DNA of 64,000 nt from Hylemonella sp. Lineage in GTDB: Bacteria > Pseudomonadota > Gammaproteobacteria > Burkholderiales > Burkholderiaceae_C. The position numbers and the translations under genes were made by a program. Positions 19,833 through 27,570 of this stretch are shown here, piece by piece. Each line of letters begins with the position of its first letter. The stretch's first letter is position 1. Where the stretch lies: assembly GCA_030680575.1 (NCBI GenBank), contig JAUXVI010000054.1:62001-126000 (forward strand), written 5' to 3'. Under the pieces are notes generated by a model that saw nothing but the letters and a program-made list of their open reading frames with translations, had not been told where the DNA came from and made no database searches.

Positions 19833-20278
19833 CTGGGGGAGCGCAGTTGCAGTTTTCAACGGCATGAGTTCATTATGCATGAGCCAGAACGGCTGCGCAT
19901 CCCTTGTTGCTGCATTGCATCAAAAGTCAGCCGACCAATCCGGTGACCGTTACAGGGGACCGCTTTTTTCATGTGCCGCATGACGACCAGGCGACTCCGT
20001 CGATACACGTCCCGGCAAATTCTGGCTGAGGCTTTTCGCCTGGAATGTCATGGGGGCGTCACCTTGCTCTTGCAAGCACCGACTAGGTCATAGGACAGAC
20101 ACACAGATGGATTGCGCCGAGTCGCTTGTCCTATCGGCCATCGATAGATACCCCGGTCGGCATGAGCGCGGGAAAACCCTCAGAGGGTTAGACCCGAAGT
20201 TGTCAGTTTTCCTGTTGGTTTGTAAGAAAACGGTAAGCGCGACGCCAACAATGCACTCAACTGCATGGACGGGTCCAT
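19833..20278. other. 446-bp region without a supported protein gene
   Basis: I see no convincing protein gene on either strand. Structural signals are an inverted repeat ATAGGACA (20090-20097)/TGTCCTAT (20127-20134), a perfect 15-bp palindrome AACCCTCAGAGGGTT (20175-20189), and a GTTTTC/GAAAAC pair near 20206-20234. A minus-strand transcript from this region would end at the terminator at 19801-19832. I could not match it to 6S, SRP or RNase P RNA or to a known riboswitch. Confidence 0.45.
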
Positions 20279-20575
20279 ATGCTTGCTGTCGCATCCGCTA
20301 TCAAACTGATTGCCGAAATTGCCCTCATGGCCTTGCTGGGCCAGTGGCTGCTGGGCTTGTTGGCCGGGGCCAAGAAGGAGAGCAATCTCTTCTATCAGGT
20401 CCTTCAGATCATTGGTCGGCCTTTTGTGTCGGTGGCTCGGCTGCTGACACCCAAACTGGTGCTGGACCGGCATGTACCGCTGGTGGCTTTTCTCCTCCTG
20501 CTGTTCATCTGGCTCGGTGCCACGATTTACAAGATCCAGACTTGCCTTCAGATGGGCGTGGAGCTGTGCAAATGA
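20279..20575 (+). CDS. Two-helix membrane protein of unknown function
   Basis: This 98-residue protein has an N-terminal helix (about 5-28, IKLIAEIALMALLGQWLLGLL), a loop with GRPFVSVARLLTPKLVLDRH, and a second helix (about 68-86). The layout recalls half of a YggT protein, but I do not recognise the family. It is translationally coupled to the TPR gene (ATGA overlap) and lies ahead of the DUF4212/symporter pair, so a role alongside that transporter is possible. The ATG at 20279 has no strong ribosome-binding site. Confidence 0.7.
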   Translation: MLAVASAIKLIAEIALMALLGQWLLGLLAGAKKESNLFYQVLQIIGRPFVSVARLLTPKLVLDRHVPLVAFLLLLFIWLGATIYKIQTCLQMGVELCK

Positions 20576-21141
20576 GCCAGATGGCGAACTACCTTTTCCT
20601 CAAGTTGCAGGCCATTGCGCTGCTGCTCTTCAACCGCAGGCAAGAGGCCCTGGTGCGCTTCGACGAGATGCTGCGGCTGAAGCCTCAAGACCGCTACGCC
20701 CTGGCCAGCCGGGCACATCTGCTGTCACAACTGGGGCGCAAGTCCGAGGCGATCGTGACCCAGGACTTGCTGGCCCGCCATTACCCTGATTTGTCGGCCA
20801 GCTGGTTCAACCTCGGCTACATGCTGGAGGAGAACGGTCAACACGAGCAGGCTGAAACCGCCTTTCGCCGCGCCCTTGAGATCGAACCCAAGATGGATCG
20901 CGCCTGGTACGGCCTGGCCCTGGTGCTGATCCAGGAGCGCCGCTTTGACGAAGCGGTCGTGGCCCTGAAGAAAAACACGGAACTGCAGCCCATGAGCCCG
21001 TTCGGCTGGTATCAGCTGGCGCGGGTTCATGTAGATCGGCAAGAGCCTGATGAGGCGGTGAAGATCATTCGCCATCTCAAGGGGTTCGAGCCCAAGGTGG
21101 CCGCCCAGCTGGAACGCGAAACCGGGTTGCGCACGGCGTGA
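20572..21141 (+). CDS. Tetratricopeptide repeat protein
   Basis: This 189-residue protein is made of about four TPR units, for example ASWFNLGYMLEENGQHEQAE, then AFRRALEIEPKMDRAWYGLA and VVALKKNTELQPMSPFGWYQ. The start ATG (20572) overlaps the stop of the membrane-protein gene by four bases, implying coupled translation; a far longer upstream frame lacks TPR similarity and crosses the coupled gene. It has no signal peptide. It probably acts as a protein-interaction partner for the neighbouring membrane proteins, which is inference from position. Confidence 0.82.
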   Translation: MSQMANYLFLKLQAIALLLFNRRQEALVRFDEMLRLKPQDRYALASRAHLLSQLGRKSEAIVTQDLLARHYPDLSASWFNLGYMLEENGQHEQAETAFRRALEIEPKMDRAWYGLALVLIQERRFDEAVVALKKNTELQPMSPFGWYQLARVHVDRQEPDEAVKIIRHLKGFEPKVAAQLERETGLRTA

Positions 21142-21171
21142 CCTTCGTGAACCAGTTGAGCGGGCACTGGA

Positions 21172-21195
21172 TGACCCCGGCGCAAGTCGGGGTCA
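21172..21195 (+). terminator. Hairpin between the TPR gene and the DUF4212 gene
   Basis: TGACCCCG and CGGGGTCA form a perfect 8-bp stem around an 8-base loop, 31 bases after the TPR stop. There is no T run, so it may act as a processing site or a weak terminator before the next unit. Confidence 0.4.
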
Positions 21196-21292
21196 GAGTT
21201 GATAAGCCGCGATCAGGCAGGCAGGCCACATAAGAGACAAGTGGTGATCGCGAAACGCCCGTAAGGGTTTTCTTGTTGGAGGTAGGTAAATC

Positions 21293-21562
21293 ATGGGAAA
21301 CATGGAACTGACCGAAAACCATCGACGATATTGGCAGAAGAACCTCAATATCACAGCTGTCCTGCTGGCGATCTGGTTCGTCGTGACCTTTGTCGTGGGT
21401 TACTTTGCACGCGATCTGAACTTCAATTTCTTTGGCTGGCCCTTCAGTTTCTGGATGGGGGCACAGGGTTCGCTGGTCGTGTACTGCCTGATCATCTGGT
21501 ACTACGCCCGGTACATGAACAATCTGGACATCGAGCACGGTGTCCAGGAAATAGAGGAGTAA
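21293..21562 (+). CDS. DUF4212 symporter small subunit
   Basis: This 89-residue protein has two hydrophobic helices (about 20-42 and 52-72) and the family motif YFARDLNFNFFGWPFSFWMG. DUF4212 proteins are the putative small subunit of VC_2705-type sodium:solute symporters and are encoded just before the large subunit, as here (three bases apart). GGAGGTAGG precedes the ATG. A second ATG at 21302 is possible. A fused version of the same domain forms the start of the paralogue at 12567. Confidence 0.92.
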   Translation: MGNMELTENHRRYWQKNLNITAVLLAIWFVVTFVVGYFARDLNFNFFGWPFSFWMGAQGSLVVYCLIIWYYARYMNNLDIEHGVQEIEE

Positions 21563-21565
21563 CCC

Positions 21566-23683
21566 ATGGCTGGAATGTTTGGCTCTGACGCTGGCACCCC
21601 CAGCGCCGCCTCTAACAAGGCGTTCAAGCAAAACCTGAACAAGGTGTACAAGTGGTACACGGGCGGGTTTCTGATCTTCGTGGTGGCCTTGGCCATTCTC
21701 GAACAGATGGGTCTGCCACGACAGTGGATCGGCTTCATCTTTCTGCTGGCCACCATTGGCCTGTATGCCGGCATCGGCATCATGAGCCGTACCACCGACG
21801 CGGCCGAGTACTACGTGGCCGGCCGCCGCGTGCCTGCCGTCTACAACGGCATGGCCACCGGTGCTGACTGGATGTCGGCCGCATCCTTCATCGGCATGGC
21901 CGGTACGCTCTACCTCACGGGCTACGGCGGTCTGGCCTTCATCATGGGCTGGACCGGCGGCTACTGTCTGGTGGCGTTGTTCCTGGCGCCCTACATGCGC
22001 AAGTTCGGCCAGTTCACCGTGCCGGACTTCCTGGGTGAACGCTACGGTGGCAACCTGCCGCGTTTCCTGGGCATTCTGGCTGCCATCCTGTGCTCCTTCA
22101 CCTACGTGGTGGCACAGATCTACGGCGTGGGCCTGATCACCGCCCGTCTGACCGGTGTGGCCTTCGAGGTCGGCATTTTCCTTGGTCTGGGCGGCATTCT
22201 GGTCTGCTCCTTCCTCGGTGGCATGCGCGCTGTGACCTGGACGCAGGTGGCCCAGTACATCATCCTGATCGTGGCCTACATGATCCCGGTGGTGTGGTTG
22301 TCGGTCAAACAGACCAATGTGCCGGTGCCGCAAATCATCTACGGCTACCAGCTTGAGAAAGTCACAGCCAAGGAAAAGCTCCTGACCACGGACGCCAAAG
22401 AGCTCGAAGTTCGCGAGATCTTCAAACAGCGCTCGGCCTCCCTGGCTGAAAAGCTGAAGGATCCTGTGGCTGCGCTCGCTGCCGATAAAGCTGCGGCCGA
22501 GAAGAAAGTGGCCGATCTCAAGGCGGCGAATGCCCCGGTGACCGAGATCGCCGCGGCCGAGAAGGCGTTGTCAGGACTGCCCAAGGATGCCGATGCAGCC
22601 AAAAAGGCCTGGACGGCGGCCAAGGCGGGGGCGGACGTCAAGTCCAAACCGCTCAACGGTATGCCGCCCCATGCAGCCCAGTTTGCAGGCGACCCGAACG
22701 GCGATGCAGCGGCTCAGAAGGCTTACGACGTCTCGCGTCGCAACTTCCTGGCGCTGATCTTCTGCCTGATGGTCGGTACCGCTGCGCTGCCGCACATCCT
22801 GATGCGCTACTACACCGTGCCAAGCGTGAAAGAAGCGCGTGAATCGGTGAGCTGGTCGCTGTTCTTCATCTTCCTGCTGTATTTCACGGCACCGGCCCTG
22901 GCCGTGCTGGTGAAGTACGAGGTGTTCCATGTGCTGATCGGCACGCCGTTTGACCAGTTGCCCGCCTGGGTGCAGTCATGGAACAGGGTGGATCCGACGC
23001 TGCTCTCGATCGTGGACATCAACAAGGACAACCTCCTGCAGTTGAATGAAATGTCCATCGGTGGCGACATCGTGGTGCTGGCCACGCCGGAAATCGGTGG
23101 CCTGCCCTACGTGATCTCCGGTCTGGTGGCGGCCGGTGGTCTGGCGGCTGCGCTGTCCACGGCTGACGGCCTGCTGCTGACGATTGCCAACGCGCTGAGC
23201 CACGATCTGTATTACAAGATGATCGACCCGAACGCCTCGACCGCACGCCGCGTGACCATTTCCAAGGTCCTGCTGCTGGTGGTGGCGCTGTGTGCAGCCT
23301 ACGTGGCGGCGCAGAAACCGGCGGACATCCTGTTCCTGGTGTCGGCGGCCTTCTCGTTTGCTGCGGCCGCGTTCTTCCCCTGTCTGGTGCTGGGCATCTT
23401 CTGGAAGCGCGCCACCGGCATCGCTGCCTCGTTGGGCATGATCGCCGGTCTGGGGACGACCTTCTACTACATGGTGACGACCCAGCCCTGGTTGCGTGGC
23501 ATCTTCGGTGTCACGTCGCCGATCCAGCTCTGGTGGGACATCCAGCCGATCTCGGCCGGTCTGTTCGGTGTGCCGGTGGGCTTTGCCGTGATCCTCCTGG
23601 TCAGCCTGGTGACGCCGGCACCGAGCAAGAAGATCCAGGATCTGGTGGACCATGTCCGTTACCCGAACCTGAAGGCAAGTTGA
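21566..23683 (+). CDS. Sodium:solute symporter large subunit, VC_2705 type
   Basis: This 705-residue member of the SSS family has hallmarks SRTTDAAEYYVAGRRVPAVY, NGMATGADWMSAASFIGMAG and AALSTADGLLLTIANALSHD. Two special regions interrupt the transporter fold: a charged Ala/Lys/Glu-rich insert (about residues 265-390, ending GMPPHAAQFAGDPNG) and an EF-hand-like loop DINKDNLLQLNE at 484-495 (bases 23015-23050). It is closely similar to the fused paralogue at 12567. The downstream DUF294 nucleotidyltransferase and exonuclease are frequent neighbours of this transporter type. Acetate or another carboxylate is a family-based guess for the substrate. Confidence 0.93.
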   Translation: MAGMFGSDAGTPSAASNKAFKQNLNKVYKWYTGGFLIFVVALAILEQMGLPRQWIGFIFLLATIGLYAGIGIMSRTTDAAEYYVAGRRVPAVYNGMATGADWMSAASFIGMAGTLYLTGYGGLAFIMGWTGGYCLVALFLAPYMRKFGQFTVPDFLGERYGGNLPRFLGILAAILCSFTYVVAQIYGVGLITARLTGVAFEVGIFLGLGGILVCSFLGGMRAVTWTQVAQYIILIVAYMIPVVWLSVKQTNVPVPQIIYGYQLEKVTAKEKLLTTDAKELEVREIFKQRSASLAEKLKDPVAALAADKAAAEKKVADLKAANAPVTEIAAAEKALSGLPKDADAAKKAWTAAKAGADVKSKPLNGMPPHAAQFAGDPNGDAAAQKAYDVSRRNFLALIFCLMVGTAALPHILMRYYTVPSVKEARESVSWSLFFIFLLYFTAPALAVLVKYEVFHVLIGTPFDQLPAWVQSWNRVDPTLLSIVDINKDNLLQLNEMSIGGDIVVLATPEIGGLPYVISGLVAAGGLAAALSTADGLLLTIANALSHDLYYKMIDPNASTARRVTISKVLLLVVALCAAYVAAQKPADILFLVSAAFSFAAAAFFPCLVLGIFWKRATGIAASLGMIAGLGTTFYYMVTTQPWLRGIFGVTSPIQLWWDIQPISAGLFGVPVGFAVILLVSLVTPAPSKKIQDLVDHVRYPNLKAS

Positions 23684-23691
23684 AGTCAGCG

Positions 23692-23768
23692 TTCAGGCCT
23701 TCGGGCCTGAACGGCATCTGATTCCGTTTGGATGATGAGCCCGGCAATGCAAATTGCCGGGCTTTTTT
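23692..23768 (+). terminator. Tandem hairpins after the symporter
   Basis: A UUCG-capped perfect stem TTCAGGCC/GGCCTGAA (23692-23711) is followed by the classical terminator GCCCGGCAAT-GCAA-ATTGCCGGGC plus TTTTTT (23739-23768). Confidence 0.9.
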
Positions 23769-23827
23769 CTGCGGGATTGGCATATCCTTCGCACAAGCAT
23801 TCCTTGTAGGCATGACAGGAGAAGTCC

Positions 23828-25726
23828 ATGCAAGCCAGCAAATCATCTCCGGCGCAAACGCCTTCCAGCAGTCTGCTGGCCAACTTGCGGCAGGAACTGG
23901 GGCGCTACACGCCGTTTTCCCAGATGGCGGCAGAGGATCTCGATTTTTTTCTCAGCCATTCTGAACAACAGTATTTCGCACCCGAAGAAACGCTGATCGA
24001 ACCGGCCAGTGGCGAGGTGACACACCTGTTCTTCATCCGCCAGGGCGCGGTGAGCGGTACGCGCGGCCTGGCCGACCTGTCGGGCGGGGCCTTCCAGTAC
24101 GAGGCAGGTGATCTGTTCCCGATCAGTGCCGCCATGGCCAAACGGGCCGTCACGGCCACCTATCAGGCTGTGGCGGATACCTTTGTTCTGGCGCTGCCGT
24201 GCAGTGCCATGCAGACGCTGGCCGAAAAGAGTGTGCCTTTTGCCGACTTTCTGAACCGGCGGGTACTGAAGTTTCTCGAGTTGTCGCGCCAGGCCTTGCA
24301 GGTGGCCTATTCCTCCCAGACCCTGGCCGAACAATCGCTGGAGACACGGCTGGGCGATCTGGTTCGACGCCCGCCGGTGACGTGCCGGCCTGCAACCGCC
24401 TTGCGCGAAGCGTTGACGGAGATGCAGCAGCGCCGCATCGGCTCGATGCTGGTGACGGGTGAACGTGGTGAACCGCTGGGCATTCTGACGCGCGAAGACA
24501 TCCTGGGGCGCGTGACCTTGCCGTCGGTGCCGCTGGAGACCCCGATTCACGCGGTGATGGTGCAGCCGGTGCAGAGCCTGACCCATGAACACACGGCTGA
24601 GGATGCGGCTTTGCTGATGAGCCGGCACGGCATCCGGCATGTGCCCATCACGCGCGATGGCCTGGTCGTCGGTATCGTGTCCGAACGCGACCTGTTTGCC
24701 ATGCAGCGCCTGAGTCTCAAGCACGTCAGTACCTCGATTCGGGGCGCTCCGGACATCGACACGCTCAAGCTGGTGGCGCAGGACATCCGCCGCTTTGCCC
24801 GCAGCCTGCTCAGCCAGGGGGTGCAGGCACGCCAGCTGACGACACTGATCAGCCACCTGAACGATGTGCTGACCGAGCGCCTGCTGGAGCTCAAGGCGGC
24901 CGAGCACAGCGTCGACATGAGCCGTCTGTGCTGGCTGGCGCTGGGCTCGGAGGGGCGCAGCGAACAGACCATTGCCACCGACCAGGACAATGCCCTGATC
25001 CTGTCCGACGACATCAGCGATGCGCAACGCGAAGCGGTGCTGGCGTTTGCCCGTGGTGTCAACGAGGCGCTTGATGCCTGCGGTTATCCCTTGTGCAAGG
25101 GCGGCATCATGGCCGGTAACCCGGCCTGCTGTCTGACATTGCAACAATGGCGCGAACGTTTTGCGCAGTGGATCGAGCAAGGTGCGCCGCAGGACCTGCT
25201 CAGCGCCAGCATCTATTTCGACTTTCGGCCACTGGCGGGCGACATGACACTGGCGCAGACCCTGCGTGCCGAGGTCAACCAGCGGGTCCAGAACGTGCCA
25301 CGCTTCTTCAAACAGCTGGCCCTCAATGCGTTGACGCGCAGCGTACCGCTGAACTGGGTGGGCGGCATTGCCACGGACGAGAGAGGGCTGATTGATCTCA
25401 AGCTGCAGGGCTCGGCCATTTTTGTCGATGCGGCACGCTTGTATGGCCTGGCGCACAGTGTGGCGGCGACGGGAACGCGTGAACGGCTGGAGGCGGTTGG
25501 CCCGGTACTGGGGGTTACCGCCGCCGAATATGAGGCGTGGGTCCGTGGCTTCGAGTTCCTGCAAATGCTGCGTTTGCAGATCCAGCTTCAGAGCGGCGTC
25601 ATGTCCGAGCAGCCCAATCACATCGAGGTTGCCAGCCTCAACGATATCGACCGACGCATTCTGAAGGAGTCGTTCCGTGTGGCGCGCTCCCTGCAGCAGC
25701 GGCTGCAACTCGATTACGAGAGGTAG
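23828..25726 (+). CDS. cNMP-binding/CBS/DUF294 putative nucleotidyltransferase
   Basis: This 632-residue cytoplasmic protein has a cyclic-nucleotide-binding-like N-domain (about 25-145), two CBS domains (about 165-300, including MLVTGERGEPLGILTREDIL and HVPITRDGLVVGIVSERDLF) and a DUF294 nucleotidyltransferase domain (LGSEGRSEQTIATDQDNALI, the GS...D-x-D pattern) with its C-terminal helical domain. Such proteins are encoded beside SSS transporters and are presumed to regulate them by nucleotidylation or ligand sensing; the reaction is unproven. AGGAG precedes the ATG. The exonuclease gene follows after three bases. Confidence 0.9.
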   Translation: MQASKSSPAQTPSSSLLANLRQELGRYTPFSQMAAEDLDFFLSHSEQQYFAPEETLIEPASGEVTHLFFIRQGAVSGTRGLADLSGGAFQYEAGDLFPISAAMAKRAVTATYQAVADTFVLALPCSAMQTLAEKSVPFADFLNRRVLKFLELSRQALQVAYSSQTLAEQSLETRLGDLVRRPPVTCRPATALREALTEMQQRRIGSMLVTGERGEPLGILTREDILGRVTLPSVPLETPIHAVMVQPVQSLTHEHTAEDAALLMSRHGIRHVPITRDGLVVGIVSERDLFAMQRLSLKHVSTSIRGAPDIDTLKLVAQDIRRFARSLLSQGVQARQLTTLISHLNDVLTERLLELKAAEHSVDMSRLCWLALGSEGRSEQTIATDQDNALILSDDISDAQREAVLAFARGVNEALDACGYPLCKGGIMAGNPACCLTLQQWRERFAQWIEQGAPQDLLSASIYFDFRPLAGDMTLAQTLRAEVNQRVQNVPRFFKQLALNALTRSVPLNWVGGIATDERGLIDLKLQGSAIFVDAARLYGLAHSVAATGTRERLEAVGPVLGVTAAEYEAWVRGFEFLQMLRLQIQLQSGVMSEQPNHIEVASLNDIDRRILKESFRVARSLQQRLQLDYER

Positions 25727-25729
25727 ACC

Positions 25730-26374
25730 ATGGGCTGGATGAAATGGCTGACTGGAGGCGGGCGTCCGCAGGTCGATGAGCAGCGCTGGGTCATGCTCGA
25801 TGTCGAAACCAGCGGTTTGAATCCACAGCAGGACCGTCTGCTCGCCATTGCTGCCATTGCGATGCGGGTGGACTGGCAACGCCGGCGCCTGACGGTCGAC
25901 CTGGGGGACAGTTTCGAAGTGGTGCTGCGCCAGGATGTGGCCTCCAGCAAGGACAACATCCTGCTGCACGGCATTGGCGTGCAGCGGCAACGCGAGGGCG
26001 AGGCCCCCGCGGCAGCCCTGCAGGCTTTTGCCGATTTTGTCGGGCGTTCGCCTTTGCTGGCTTTTCATGCGGCATTCGACCAGACCATGATTTCCCGTTT
26101 CGCGCGTGCCCATCGGGGGGCAGACCTGCCTAATCCGTGGGTGGATATCGAGCAGTTGTGCGCTGTGACCCATGAGCAGGTCCGGGCCCGATCGCTGGAT
26201 GAGTGGATGGACTATTTCGGCATCCGCTGCGCCGTCCGGCATCAAGCGGCGGCCGATACCCTGGCGGAATGCGAGGTGCTGCAGCGGATCTGGCCCCGTG
26301 TGGCAGTGCAGTGCGCCAGTTGGCATGAGGTGGAGCGGCTGGCGCGGCAGCAGCGGTGGATTGCCAGGGCATAG
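25730..26374 (+). CDS. DnaQ-like 3'-5' exonuclease (DEDDh)
   Basis: This 214-residue protein carries the DEDDh motifs: MLDVETSGLNPQQDR (Exo I Asp/Glu), LLAFHAAFDQTMI (Exo II Asp) and VRHQAAADTLAECEV (Exo III His and Asp). It resembles the polymerase III epsilon-like exonuclease found next to DUF294/CBS proteins. Its nucleic-acid substrate is not known and it is not the replicative epsilon subunit. GAGGTAG before the ATG and a three-base gap indicate translation coupled to the preceding gene. Confidence 0.88.
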   Translation: MGWMKWLTGGGRPQVDEQRWVMLDVETSGLNPQQDRLLAIAAIAMRVDWQRRRLTVDLGDSFEVVLRQDVASSKDNILLHGIGVQRQREGEAPAAALQAFADFVGRSPLLAFHAAFDQTMISRFARAHRGADLPNPWVDIEQLCAVTHEQVRARSLDEWMDYFGIRCAVRHQAAADTLAECEVLQRIWPRVAVQCASWHEVERLARQQRWIARA

Positions 26375-26450
26375 TCCCCAGGCTACCGACCGTGCCTGGC
26401 CCAGACGTCGTCCGGCAAGTTCCAAGTGCCTGCAGCAGAGGCACAAAAGC

Positions 26451-26480
26451 AAAAGCCACCCAGGTTGACCGGGTGGCTTT
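26451..26480. terminator. Bidirectional terminator between the exonuclease and bcp
   Basis: AAAAGCCACCC pairs with GGGTGGCTTT across a 9-base loop, between two convergent genes. T-rich runs follow on both strands. Confidence 0.85.
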
Positions 26481-26519
26481 CAGGTGCGGGGCGGTTTGCT
26501 TGCGCCCGGCCTCTCGGGA

Positions 26520-27002
26520 TCAGGCGGCAGCGGCTTTTTTCAGCACCTTGACGGCCTTGAGCACTTCGTCCACATGGCCTGGCACCTTCAGGCCGCGCCA
26601 TTCCTGCTTGAGCTGGCCATCGGTACCGATCAGGAAGGTGCTGCGCTCAATGCCCTTGACCTTCTTGCCGTACATGATCTTGTTCTTGACGACGCCGAAC
26701 ATGTGGCACATCTTCTCTTCGGTGTCGGCGATGAGTTCGAAGGGCAGCTCCAGCTTGGCCTTGAACTCATCGTGCGATTTCATGTTGTCACGCGAAACAC
26801 CGAACACGGTGGCGCCGGCCTTCACGAAATCCTTGTACTTGTCGCGGAACTGCATGGCTTCCGTGGTGCAGCCGGGCGTGTTGTCCTTGGGGTAGAAATA
26901 CAGCACAAGGGTCTGGCCGAGGTGGGAAGTGTTGGAAACCTTGATGCCGCTGGTGGCATTTGCTTCAAATTCCGGAATGGGTTTGTTTACAACGATCGCC
27001 AT
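26520..27002 (-). CDS. bcp: Peroxiredoxin (Bcp/PrxQ type)
   Basis: This 160-residue thiol peroxidase reduces hydrogen peroxide and organic peroxides in the cytoplasm. It shows the peroxidatic-cysteine motif YFYPKDNTPGCTTEAMQF (Cys45) and the FGVSRDNMKSHDEFKAKLEL segment. A resolving cysteine in the usual PrxQ helix position (CTTEA plus five) is absent; another cysteine occurs in MCHMFGVV near 99, so it may act as a 1-Cys or atypical enzyme. AAGG precedes the ATG. It is transcribed alone, with a terminator downstream. Confidence 0.93.
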   Translation of the reverse strand: MAIVVNKPIPEFEANATSGIKVSNTSHLGQTLVLYFYPKDNTPGCTTEAMQFRDKYKDFVKAGATVFGVSRDNMKSHDEFKAKLELPFELIADTEEKMCHMFGVVKNKIMYGKKVKGIERSTFLIGTDGQLKQEWRGLKVPGHVDEVLKAVKVLKKAAAA

Positions 27003-27132
27003 ATGCCTTAAATCTTGTGTGACAGGAGCTGTCGTCAGAGTGGTCGGGGTTTACGCTGTGACAGCTCGGTTGCGTCCCCGACTCAATTTATCAATTTTAC
27101 CTCGAAATCGATAACCTAGCGGTCGGGGGGTG

Positions 27133-27507
27133 CTAGGGGCTTTCCAGTAGCAGGGCGGCGACCACATGCCGGCCTTCGCCCGCCAGGATGTTGTAGGTGC
27201 GGCAGGCGGCCGCCGTGTCCATGGTTTCGATGCCGATGCGCCGCTCGGCCAGGGCCTGGAGCCAGGCTGGTTGGGGAAAGCGCAGGCGGTCGCCACTGCC
27301 GAACAGCACCAGTTCGGGGCCCAGTTCGGCCAGCCGGGCAAAGTGCGCGGCGCTCAGCTCGCTGAAGCGCGCGCACTCCCAGTCAAACCGCTGACCACGC
27401 GAACCGACCACCAAGCTGGTGGTGATTTTTTCGCCGTCCAGCCCGATCCAGCCCGGACCGTAGCCGCTGATGGTCTGAACGTCGAATTTGTCGGGCTGGA
27501 GTTTCAT
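27133..27507 (-). CDS. Mth938-like (DUF498/NDUFAF3) protein
   Basis: This 124-residue protein belongs to the Mth938-like family, with ISGYGPGWIGLDGEKITTSL and ELVLFGSGDRLRFPQP as clear matches and TMDTAAACRTYNILAGEGR near the end. The eukaryotic relative NDUFAF3 is a complex I assembly factor; the bacterial role is unknown. No strong ribosome-binding site precedes the ATG. It is divergent from alaA with a 63-base gap. Confidence 0.88.
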   Translation of the reverse strand: MKLQPDKFDVQTISGYGPGWIGLDGEKITTSLVVGSRGQRFDWECARFSELSAAHFARLAELGPELVLFGSGDRLRFPQPAWLQALAERRIGIETMDTAAACRTYNILAGEGRHVVAALLLESP

Positions 27508-27570
27508 AGGAAGAAAGGAACTGTGGTCAAATTATAGGTTTCGCCCCGCTTTCAGCATCCCGGAGGGACT

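Noticed and set aside
19833-20278. 6S RNA, SRP RNA, RNase P RNA or a known riboswitch in the phoH upstream region
   Set aside because: None of the conserved sequence signatures I know for these RNAs is present on either strand.
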